From the NCBI GenBank assembly GCA_048939265.1, contig JBHLPQ010000068.1:1-18034 (forward strand): a stretch of 18,034 nucleotides of DNA, written 5' to 3'. A program made the position numbers and the translations under genes. Of the stretch, positions 1-7,195 are shown piece by piece; the stretch's first letter is position 1, and every line of letters starts with the position of its first letter. The notes under the pieces were generated by a model. That model made no database searches. It was not told the origin of the DNA and was given only the letters and a program-made list of their open reading frames with translations. The DNA is from Hodarchaeum sp048939265. GTDB lineage: Archaea; Asgardarchaeota; Heimdallarchaeia; Hodarchaeales; Hodarchaeaceae.

Positions 1-1335
1 AGGATCCAAACGAGCACGAAGCTCTGGTTTGTTTGTAGTGATGCCATACGGACAGATACCTTGATGACATGCCATACAAGCTCTACATCCCATGGCAATT
101 TCGGCGGCTGTACCAATGCCAACAGCGTCAGCGCCAAGCGCTAATGCCTTGAAAGCATCGGCACCACCGCGGATGCCACCTAATGCAATAAGTTTGATTT
201 TTCGATAGAGTCCCATGTCTTTTAGTGCCTGAACTGCAGGAGGAATGCAAGCAATAGTAGGGATTCCAGCATGTTGTGTTACAGACTCTGGGGATGCACC
301 AGTTCCCCCAGCCATTCCATCAATAGATATAGCGTCGACCTCTAGTTCTGCAGCTATCTTTACATCATGATAGGGTCGGCTAGGACCTAATTTTATTAGA
401 ATCGGTACTTTATAATCAGTAATGTCTCTGATGATCTCTATTTGTGTTTTCAGATCTTCTGGACTTATTGAATCATAATATCTTGGCGGAGAAAGTGCAT
501 CCGTACCGATAGGAATCCCCCTCACTCTCGCAACTTCTTCTACAACCTTTTTTCCAAGAAGATGTCCACCCATTCCAGGTTTAGCACCTTGACCGATTTT
601 AACTTCTATAGCATCAGCATTATGTAAAAAATCAAGATTAACTCCCCAGCGTCCAGTTGACCACTGCACAGTTAAATATCCACCATTACAGAAGTGAGGA
701 TTACCTTTCCCAGAATTTTTAAGTTCTTCTAATGTATTGTATCCATGTACAAGAGGATATTCTTCATGGACGGCTCCACCTTCCCCTGTATTTGCAATAG
801 TTCCCATTTTATAAGCTGCTATTGCTAACGACATCTTTGCTTCTTTTGACAAAGCGCCAAAGGACATTGCACCAAAAACTACAGGGATTTTTAATTTAAT
901 GGGATACTTTACTGTTTCTTCTCCAATTACTACACTAACATCACAATCCTCACGATACTTATCTAGAGGAGGTGGTGAGGATAATTGAGAGGGAATAATA
1001 ACAAAATCATCAAAGTGTGGGATAATTCGTGCAGCTCCGAAACCCCTTAACAGATATTTTCCAGTTTGGGCCTGATGATGAATATGTTCAATTGTTTGAA
1101 AAGTCCAAAGAGATCGTGAGAAATATTCAGGTTCAGCTGGTTTTATATGAGTTGCATTATTTGGACAGAACTCCATGCAGATCCTACAACCAACACATGC
1201 CATATCATTGACTATTTGCACCCTATTTTCATCATCTTTTTCATATACATCATGAGGACATACTTCTACACAAGTACCACAATGAGTACATCTCTCATAA
1301 TCAATATTTACACAATAAGCTCCTAAAATCGGCAA
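1..1335 (-). CDS. gltB2: Archaeal glutamate synthase, ferredoxin + FMN synthase subunit (GltB2), 3' end cut by window
   Basis: This is the synthase part of glutamate synthase, which joins ammonia-derived nitrogen to 2-oxoglutarate at FMN using electrons from iron-sulphur clusters. The visible 445 residues are in frame to base 1 and lack the C-terminus. A two-[4Fe-4S] ferredoxin comes first (CTHCGTCVEVCP near residue 16, CVGCRICMEFCP near 47). The FMN barrel follows, with GAMSFGALS, NTGEGG, IGQGAKPGMGG, LSPPRYYD and IDGMAGGTGASP. Near the window edge, GCRACMACHQGICP carries the cluster cysteines typical of this domain. No ATG fits. An in-frame TAA lies two codons upstream of a TTG at 1335, which is preceded by GAGGG at 9 bases, so TTG is chosen. 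The glutaminase domain of bacterial GltB is not present here. The gene lies 23 bases after gltB3 as the last visible member of the cluster. Confidence 0.93.
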   Translation of the reverse strand, partial: MPILGAYCVNIDYERCTHCGTCVEVCPHDVYEKDDENRVQIVNDMACVGCRICMEFCPNNATHIKPAEPEYFSRSLWTFQTIEHIHHQAQTGKYLLRGFGAARIIPHFDDFVIIPSQLSSPPPLDKYREDCDVSVVIGEETVKYPIKLKIPVVFGAMSFGALSKEAKMSLAIAAYKMGTIANTGEGGAVHEEYPLVHGYNTLEELKNSGKGNPHFCNGGYLTVQWSTGRWGVNLDFLHNADAIEVKIGQGAKPGMGGHLLGKKVVEEVARVRGIPIGTDALSPPRYYDSISPEDLKTQIEIIRDITDYKVPILIKLGPSRPYHDVKIAAELEVDAISIDGMAGGTGASPESVTQHAGIPTIACIPPAVQALKDMGLYRKIKLIALGGIRGGADAFKALALGADAVGIGTAAEIAMGCRACMACHQGICPYGITTNKPELRARLDP

Positions 1336-1344
1336 GATTTCTTA

Positions 1345-1349
1345 CCCTC
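1345..1349 (-). promoter_or_regulatory. Shine-Dalgarno site of gltB2 (decides the TTG start)
   Basis: The minus strand reads GAGGG, then 9 bases, then TTG. With the in-frame stop just upstream, this makes TTG at 1335 the only reasonable start that keeps the whole ferredoxin domain. Confidence 0.7.
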
Positions 1350-1358
1350 ATTATTTCT

Positions 1359-2036
1359 TTAACTTTTTTTGGAATAGAATGGTTTATCAGTATCTGCAAT
1401 GATTTTTATAAACTCTTCTGGCTTTGCATCGATGTTATAGTTATTAAAAAATTGTTGAAGAAAATTTATATCATCAGATGAGAGATCTTCAATTTTAGTG
1501 TTATTTCCAAGAGTTTTCCATTCACCTCTTATGAAAATTCGGCCAGAAATCAAGAAATTACCAACTCTTTCACCAGCGTTTCCCAACAATATGATATTAC
1601 CTGCAAGCATGTAGGTTCCAAGATCATTTCCCGTATTTTTTTCTACAAGAATTGAAGCCCCTTTGTTCATTGTACCCAGAAAATCCCCACAATTTCCTGT
1701 AATGATTACTATTCCTCCATAGCAATAAGGGGCTGCACAATAACCAGCGTTACCTTTGACAATAATTTCTCCATTAATCATATTATCTCCAATGTATTTC
1801 CCAACATTTCCTTCAATGATTATTTTAGCTCCCGAATTCAGCATACCGACGTAATCACCAACGGAACTTCTAATAATAACTTCCCCTTGTCTTAAACCTG
1901 AAGCAATACCATTTAAAAGATCACAATTAGTAACCGTGACCGTCTTATTCTCTTTAAGTATATTCTTAATTTCATAACTTATACTTTTTAATTTTAAACC
2001 AATAAAATCAGTTGCACTAACAGCTACTACATCCAT
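1359..2036 (-). CDS. gltB3: Glutamate synthase GXGXG subunit (GltB3)
   Basis: This 225-residue protein is the right-handed beta-helix (GXGXG) part of glutamate synthase, a separate subunit in archaea and fused at the C-terminus of bacterial GltB. Repeats of the form G-x-V-G-x-x-M-x-x-G-x-I run from about residue 35 to 175 (GDYVGMLNSGAKI, GKYIGDNMINGEI, GDFLGTMNKGASI, GNDLGTYMLAGNI, GERVGNFLISGRI). The frame is open to an ATG at 2129. The start at 2036 is preferred because GAGGTGG lies 5 bases upstream and the extra 31 residues are basic and only restate the overlapping gene's DNA. With this start it overlaps the end of the FrhB-like gene by 20 bases. FwdC of formylmethanofuran dehydrogenase shares this fold, but gltB2 directly downstream decides for glutamate synthase. 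Confidence 0.9.
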   Translation of the reverse strand: MDVVAVSATDFIGLKLKSISYEIKNILKENKTVTVTNCDLLNGIASGLRQGEVIIRSSVGDYVGMLNSGAKIIIEGNVGKYIGDNMINGEIIVKGNAGYCAAPYCYGGIVIITGNCGDFLGTMNKGASILVEKNTGNDLGTYMLAGNIILLGNAGERVGNFLISGRIFIRGEWKTLGNNTKIEDLSSDDINFLQQFFNNYNIDAKPEEFIKIIADTDKPFYSKKS

Positions 2037-3198
2037 TACATCCACCTCGAATTTTTTTTGCTTTCCCATTCTTTTCTTGGTTAAATAAACCCATAAATCG
2101 ATTTTTTGCCTCTTCAAGTCGATTTTCATCAGTGAGTGATTCGAGTGAATAGATCAACAGTGAATCAAAGGCTTGTGTACGCTTTCTACGTTGTTTTTCA
2201 GAACAAGCAGCTGAGATTGCATTAAGATCAGCCTCCTCTGCAATTTCTAGTAATCGCAGATTTATACAATTATTTAGGAAGCTACGTCCCTTCGCATTCC
2301 ATGGGATTAAGCTTGCAAATCCTGCTTGAGAACCAGTCTGTCCAATTGAAATATCAGCCATATTAGCAATATAATCAGTACATCGTGCACAACCTTTTCT
2401 TAGGTACTTCTGTTCTCCTTCTAGTGGGAATTTTACATTTTTTCCTGTGTTAAGCTTGATTTCAAGGTATTCATCTTGAGTAGAACAGGAGATACTTATA
2501 ATTTCAGCAGGTGATACACCTAGATGGCTTGATAGATCTTCAAGAAGAGTAGTTTCATAATACCCTGAGCAAAATAACCCAATAACAATACCAATAGACT
2601 TTCGTAGAATCGATAAGCCTTCTAACTCTGATTCAGTGACTCTTCTGATGGCCTGAGCGACACACGGAGGTCCAACAATAGCAATTTGATGGAAGTTATT
2701 TTTTAAAATCTCATGATATAAATTAGACAAAATTGGGTTCCATAATTTTTGGTTACCAGAAACCTCGTACAGTTCTTCAATTGAGCTGATAACCTTAGAA
2801 TATGGTTTTCCATCCCATCGATTAATATCCATAATTAGTGCAGCATCAATAAACCCATTTAACAAACCTGCTGAAAGAAGATCTATAACAATTTCATTAA
2901 TGTGATTGCTTGTGATATCACGTGTTGATTTTGCCGATATAACATTATATATTTCTCTATCTTCCCACTCCTTTAAACGAGGACAACTTTCTATACACAT
3001 TCCCTCACAAAATGAACAGGTGTCAACGTCAACAACCGATAAACCAACAGTTTTTATCTTATGAACAAAAACAGGATGTTGCATTTCTGGTTTGAACTCT
3101 AACCGTCCACGGGAGCAAGCAGCAACACACATACCACAACCGGCACATCGATCAACATTCCAAACTTCATTTTCTAATTTCAGTTGTTTAGACAACAT
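2017..3198 (-). CDS. FrhB/FdhB-family F420-linked flavin/iron-sulphur oxidoreductase
   Basis: This 393-residue protein belongs to the FrhB family, flavoproteins that usually exchange electrons with coenzyme F420 and sit in hydrogenase, formate dehydrogenase, Fpo and sulphite reductase systems. An N-terminal ferredoxin region has CAGCGMCVAAC (18-28) and CSFCEGMCIESCP (61-73). The FrhB core follows, with GPPCVAQAIRR (176-186), IGLFC (206-210) and KGCARCTDYIANMADISIGQTGS (268-290), all family signatures. The C-terminus ends in an unusual CNGCSSC (387-393). ATG 3198 overlaps hdrA by 11 bases and has GAGAGGT 7 bases upstream, inside the last hdrA codons. Placed between hdrA and gltB3, it probably feeds electrons to glutamate synthase in place of GltD. 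Use of F420 itself is inferred from the family and is not visible in the sequence. Confidence 0.88.
   Translation of the reverse strand: MLSKQLKLENEVWNVDRCAGCGMCVAACSRGRLEFKPEMQHPVFVHKIKTVGLSVVDVDTCSFCEGMCIESCPRLKEWEDREIYNVISAKSTRDITSNHINEIVIDLLSAGLLNGFIDAALIMDINRWDGKPYSKVISSIEELYEVSGNQKLWNPILSNLYHEILKNNFHQIAIVGPPCVAQAIRRVTESELEGLSILRKSIGIVIGLFCSGYYETTLLEDLSSHLGVSPAEIISISCSTQDEYLEIKLNTGKNVKFPLEGEQKYLRKGCARCTDYIANMADISIGQTGSQAGFASLIPWNAKGRSFLNNCINLRLLEIAEEADLNAISAACSEKQRRKRTQAFDSLLIYSLESLTDENRLEEAKNRFMGLFNQEKNGKAKKIRGGCNGCSSC
2042..2048 (-). promoter_or_regulatory. Shine-Dalgarno site of gltB3 inside the upstream gene
   Basis: GAGGTGG on the minus strand, 5 bases before ATG 2036, lies within the last codons of the FrhB-like gene. 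It argues for the shorter GltB3 and for translational coupling. Confidence 0.7.
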
Positions 3199-6100
3199 GA
3201 ATTTTACCTCTCACATGTCTTGTTTCTACATATAAGGGTTTAAGAGGGCCAAGAGATTTGATGAATTCCGTAAACTCTGTTATCAATTGAGTAAAACGCT
3301 TTGCTTCACTGGCTGAAATCCATTCAAGAGTCAGACGCCGCGAATCAATTCCTATTGAAGAAAGAGCTTTCTTCATTTTTTCAATACGATCTTTGGCGTA
3401 TAAGTTACCAGTGATATAGTGACAATCACCAGGGTGACAACCACTAACGAAAACACCATCAGCACCTTCCAGAAAAGCCCATAATAAGAAGAAAGGATCA
3501 ATTCGTCCACTACACATTACTCGAATTATACGAATATTAGAGGGATATTGAAAACGTGAAATTCCAGCAAGGTCAGCTCCAGCATAAGAACACCAATTAC
3601 AACAAAAACCGACAATTTTGGGTTCATCATCAGGAAGGGATCCATGGAGGGCTTCAGAAATTTGGTTTAAAATCTGGAGATCAGTAAAACCTTGCATTGT
3701 TATTGCTTTTGCAGGGCAAGTGACAGCACACACTCCACATCCTTTACATATAGCCTCATTTACATGGGAAATCAAATCTATTGGATGAAAGCTTATTGCA
3801 CCATATGGACATACGCTACCACAGGTACCACATCCTACACATAGTGTTGGATCAACTGTAGCAATATTAGTTTCTGCAACAACTTGGCCTAATCGCATAG
3901 GAATTGAAGCACGTGCAGCAGCTCCAGAAGCTTGACTAATTGAATCACTCACATTCTTTGGTGAATGTGCGGTTCCACAAACATAAATCCCGTCAGTAGC
4001 AAAGTCTAGTGGACGGAGTTTTATATGGGCTTCTTGAAAAAATCCATCTATTCCCAAGGGGACTTTAAAAAGTTGACTTAATTCCCTCGCGCTAGATGAA
4101 TTCACAAGTGGAGTGGCTAATAATATTAAATCAGCTGGATAAGAATAATCTTCTCCTGTAAATATGTTATGGAATGATATAGTGATTCCGGATTCACTAA
4201 TTACTACATTGGGTTTGTTTTCCTCTTTATAACGTATGAAATATACCTGTGGAAGTTTTCGTACCTCACTATAATATTCTTCAGCAATTTTTTCAACTAA
4301 TCGAATATCTTGATGTAGAATGTAAATATGAGCATTAGGGTAAATTTCACTCAATCTTCGTGCAGTTTTTAAAATGGCTGCGCATCCAACTCTGCAACAA
4401 TACATACGGTTACTGTTTTCTTTCTCTTTCGATCCCACGCAGCTTATCAGAAATATTTTTGCAATATTTTTCGGTAATTTTTTCTTCTTCTTAAGAGCTT
4501 GGTCAAATTCTAGTAATGTCATTATATTTTTATGAAGAGAATACCCATAATATCCTATTGGTTTGAATTCCTTGCCACCAGTTGCTATAATAACAGTTCC
4601 TACTTTGATTTTTTTGTTATGGTCACCTGATAGAGTGATTTCAAAATTTCCGATAAATCCTCCAACATTTTCAATAGTTGTATTAAGATATATACGAATT
4701 TTTAGGTTATTGGAGATGTTTTTAATCTTTTCTTTCAGAATATTTTCAGAAGATTCATTTGTAGGGAATAATGTAGTCATATCACGTAAAAGGCCTCCCA
4801 AATACCTCTCCTTTTCTACTAAATGAACATCAAATCCCATTTTTGCAAGATCGTTAGCGGCAGTTAATCCTGCAATTCCTCCACCAATCACTAGCGCTTC
4901 TGGAATCACTTTGAGTCGTTTTCTTACTGATGGTTTCAATAAACGAGCTTTTGCTATAGCCATTGCTGTGAGGTCTTTAGCTTTATCAGTTGCATTCTTC
5001 CATTCGTGTGAATGTACCCAGGAACATTGGTCACGGATATTTGCCATCTCAAAGAGAGATTCATTCAACCCCGCTTCCTTACAAGTTGTTCGAAATAATG
5101 ATTCATGTGTTCTCGGCGAACATGACGCCACAACAATCCTGTTAAGTTTATTATCCTGAATAGCTTTCTTTATTAGAGTTTGAGTGGCTTCTGAACAAGT
5201 AAAGAGGTTATTCGTGGCAAATTCAACATTGGGTAGTTTTTTGGCATATTTTGTCACAGTATCAACATCAAGATAACCACCAATATTTCGTCCACAATGG
5301 CAGATAAAAACTCCAATTCGTGGTTCCTCCTCTCCCTTATCTTGTAATAAAATCCCTATTTCATTCCCTACTTCCTTTTCAACCTCGAAATTACTTTCAG
5401 CTACTATAGCTAAGGCTTTGGAAGCAGCACCGCTTGCTTGTGAAACTGAATCAGGAATATCTTTTGGACCAGCACTACACCCACAGAGATAGATGCCATC
5501 AATAGTAGTTTCTAGTGGTGATGAAATAGCTTTTTCCTGAAAAAACCCATATTTACCAAGCTCCACTCCTAGGATCTCTGCTAATTGTTTATTGCTTTCT
5601 GGGGCTTTAATAGCAGAGGATAAAACTACTAAATCAACATCTAATTCAGCAGCTTTCGCAGAAATTATATCTTCATAGTATATGATTAGATTCTTATTAT
5701 CAGTTTCATTAATCTCTGCTGGACGACTTCTTATGTAATTGATCTCTGCTTCATACTTTCCTCGCTGATAATATTCCTCAAATCCTTTTCCATATGCTCG
5801 TAGATCCATGTAAAAAATGTATGTATTAATTTCAGGATGATGTTCTTTCGCTATCATTGCTTGTTTAGTTGCCCATATACAGCATACACGAGAACAATAA
5901 GGTTGATTTATTGTAACATCACGAGAACCTACACACTGAATCCAAGCAATGTTTTTTGGGATCTTCCCATCTGAAAGACGACGAACTTGACCTTCTGTTG
6001 GTCCTGATGCAGAAAGTAATCGTTCAAATTGAGTTCCTGTAATTACATTGGGGTAAATACCATACCCTAAATTTTTTTTCACTGTGGGGTCAAATTCTTC

Positions 6101-6793
6101 AAACCCAGTAGCTACAATGATTGCGTATACCTTGATTTCACGGATTTTTGGTTTATCATTACGATTAATAGCACAAGGAACACAAACTAATTCACATAAA
6201 CCACAATTTATACAATAATCCATATCAATTGTAGCAACATTTGGGACAGCCTGTGGAAAATAACGATAAATAGCTCCCCTTAGACTCAATTTATGATCGA
6301 ATTCGTTTGGAACTTTAACTGGACAAACCTCAAAACAATCCCCACAACCAGAGCATTTTGACGTGTCAATGTAACGCGGTTTTTCTTCTATAGTGACGGT
6401 AAAGTTCCCTATAGTTCCCTCCACCTTAATTATATTAGCATAAGTGATTATTTCAATGTTTTCATTACGCCCAACCTCAACCATTTTGGGAGCTTCAATA
6501 CATATAGCACAATCATTTGTAGGGAGAGTCTTATCAAGTTTTGCCATTGCTCCTCCAATTGCTGGTGCATGGTCTACTAGATAAACTTGGATCATCTGGT
6601 TTGCAATATCGAGTGCAGCCTGCATACCAGCTATTCCTCCCCCAATAACTAGAACCCCGTTAACCCCCTTCATTTTTTCTGAGGTTTTTGATGAGATAGA
6701 ATTTAGCTTCTCTTGCATTTCAATACAACAACTTGAAAAATGCGTAGTAATAACTAAAGACAAATTTAATCTGTTAATCCACCTTTTTTCCAT
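3188..6793 (-). CDS. hdrA: Double HdrA-like flavoprotein fused to ferredoxin and MvhD domains
   Basis: HdrA is the FAD/iron-sulphur hub of heterodisulphide-reductase-type electron bifurcation. This 1201-residue protein holds two units. Unit 1 (46-465) has FAD motif GGGIAG (51-56), PTNDCAIC (91-98), an inserted two-cluster ferredoxin (CSGCGDCFEVCP 147-158; CINCGLCELVC 194-204), CVGSRD and YCSRVCC (299-305). Unit 2 begins with the typical HdrA N-terminal domain (IGVFICHCGRNIGG 493-506; VASCSPRTHE 555-564), then GGGIAG (637-642), CVGS and YCCRVGC (798-804), but has PTNESS and no ferredoxin insert. A ferredoxin (985-1026) and an MvhD domain (1059-1180; FCCNWC, CSGRID, GCHPGDCHY) end the protein. 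No HdrB or HdrC is seen nearby. The ATG at 6793 overlaps the TIR gene by 20 bases and lacks a clear Shine-Dalgarno site. ATGs at 6718 or 6673 would also keep every domain. Confidence 0.92.
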   Translation of the reverse strand: MEKRWINRLNLSLVITTHFSSCCIEMQEKLNSISSKTSEKMKGVNGVLVIGGGIAGMQAALDIANQMIQVYLVDHAPAIGGAMAKLDKTLPTNDCAICIEAPKMVEVGRNENIEIITYANIIKVEGTIGNFTVTIEEKPRYIDTSKCSGCGDCFEVCPVKVPNEFDHKLSLRGAIYRYFPQAVPNVATIDMDYCINCGLCELVCVPCAINRNDKPKIREIKVYAIIVATGFEEFDPTVKKNLGYGIYPNVITGTQFERLLSASGPTEGQVRRLSDGKIPKNIAWIQCVGSRDVTINQPYCSRVCCIWATKQAMIAKEHHPEINTYIFYMDLRAYGKGFEEYYQRGKYEAEINYIRSRPAEINETDNKNLIIYYEDIISAKAAELDVDLVVLSSAIKAPESNKQLAEILGVELGKYGFFQEKAISSPLETTIDGIYLCGCSAGPKDIPDSVSQASGAASKALAIVAESNFEVEKEVGNEIGILLQDKGEEEPRIGVFICHCGRNIGGYLDVDTVTKYAKKLPNVEFATNNLFTCSEATQTLIKKAIQDNKLNRIVVASCSPRTHESLFRTTCKEAGLNESLFEMANIRDQCSWVHSHEWKNATDKAKDLTAMAIAKARLLKPSVRKRLKVIPEALVIGGGIAGLTAANDLAKMGFDVHLVEKERYLGGLLRDMTTLFPTNESSENILKEKIKNISNNLKIRIYLNTTIENVGGFIGNFEITLSGDHNKKIKVGTVIIATGGKEFKPIGYYGYSLHKNIMTLLEFDQALKKKKKLPKNIAKIFLISCVGSKEKENSNRMYCCRVGCAAILKTARRLSEIYPNAHIYILHQDIRLVEKIAEEYYSEVRKLPQVYFIRYKEENKPNVVISESGITISFHNIFTGEDYSYPADLILLATPLVNSSSARELSQLFKVPLGIDGFFQEAHIKLRPLDFATDGIYVCGTAHSPKNVSDSISQASGAAARASIPMRLGQVVAETNIATVDPTLCVGCGTCGSVCPYGAISFHPIDLISHVNEAICKGCGVCAVTCPAKAITMQGFTDLQILNQISEALHGSLPDDEPKIVGFCCNWCSYAGADLAGISRFQYPSNIRIIRVMCSGRIDPFFLLWAFLEGADGVFVSGCHPGDCHYITGNLYAKDRIEKMKKALSSIGIDSRRLTLEWISASEAKRFTQLITEFTEFIKSLGPLKPLYVETRHVRGKIHVV

Positions 6794-7181
6794 CTCTTAC
6801 GATTTCAATGACATGTTTTACCACATTACGGGGCTCAATATTGTTTTCAATAATTCTCACCCCCCTCTTATGCCGTATGATTGGAAAAATATCTGAAGAA
6901 TTATAAAAAATAGGTATAATCTCTAATCCAGAATTAAAAGCTAAATTGACTTCTTCACACATGTTTACAATGTTTCGTGATTTTTTGGAACAGAAAAAAA
7001 TACAGACATCAATCAGGTTATTTGAGAAGTTAAGACACCTACAAAGGCTGTCTTTACTCTTATCAGTTTCACACAAAATAATTCTGTCAAAATCTGAATA
7101 CTTTTTAATTTCTTCAACGAAATCGGGAACTCTCAAAGTTTGCTTATCATTTTCATCATAACTAATATATAGATTTAACAT
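6774..7181 (-). CDS. Small single-domain TIR protein
   Basis: This 135-residue protein consists of one TIR domain with no membrane segment or partner domain. TIR features in order: LYISYDEND (4-12) as strand A and box 1; IILCETD (34-40) as strand B; DVCIFFCSKKSRN (58-70) as the strand C/box 2 region; EEVNLAFNSGLEIIPIF (76-92), where Glu77 lines up with the catalytic Glu of NAD-cleaving TIR domains such as SARM1 (motif E-x-x-x-A-x-x-x-G-x-x-I-x-P-I); then DIFPIIRHKRGVRI (97-110). The family either cleaves NAD(P)+ or mediates protein contacts, and the conserved Glu makes catalysis possible but unproven. Its Shine-Dalgarno site AGGAAGT overlaps the stop of the upstream dehydrogenase gene, and its end overlaps the hdrA start. 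It is therefore embedded in the redox cluster and looks expressed with it. TIR assignment is by motif reading. Confidence 0.75.
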   Translation of the reverse strand: MLNLYISYDENDKQTLRVPDFVEEIKKYSDFDRIILCETDKSKDSLCRCLNFSNNLIDVCIFFCSKKSRNIVNMCEEVNLAFNSGLEIIPIFYNSSDIFPIIRHKRGVRIIENNIEPRNVVKHVIEIVRDGKKVD

Positions 7182-7188
7182 TTTTTTT

Positions 7189-7195
7189 ACTTCCT
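7189..7195 (-). promoter_or_regulatory. Shine-Dalgarno site of the TIR gene, overlapping the gdh stop
   Basis: AGGAAGT on the minus strand, 7 bases before ATG 7181, shares bases with the TAG stop of the dehydrogenase gene. This supports co-translation of the pair and the reality of the small gene. Confidence 0.65.

Noticed and set aside
1029..1211. Plus-strand frame of 60 residues
   Set aside because: It lies entirely antisense to the conserved ferredoxin region of GltB2 and has no recognisable motif.
1359..2036. GXGXG protein as FwdC of formylmethanofuran dehydrogenase
   Set aside because: The fold is shared, but the gene directly downstream is glutamate synthase GltB2 and no other Fwd subunit is present.
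2037..2129. Extension of GltB3 by 31 residues to ATG 2129
   Set aside because: It would overlap the FrhB-like gene by 113 bases with a basic, non-family N-terminus, whereas ATG 2036 has an excellent Shine-Dalgarno site.
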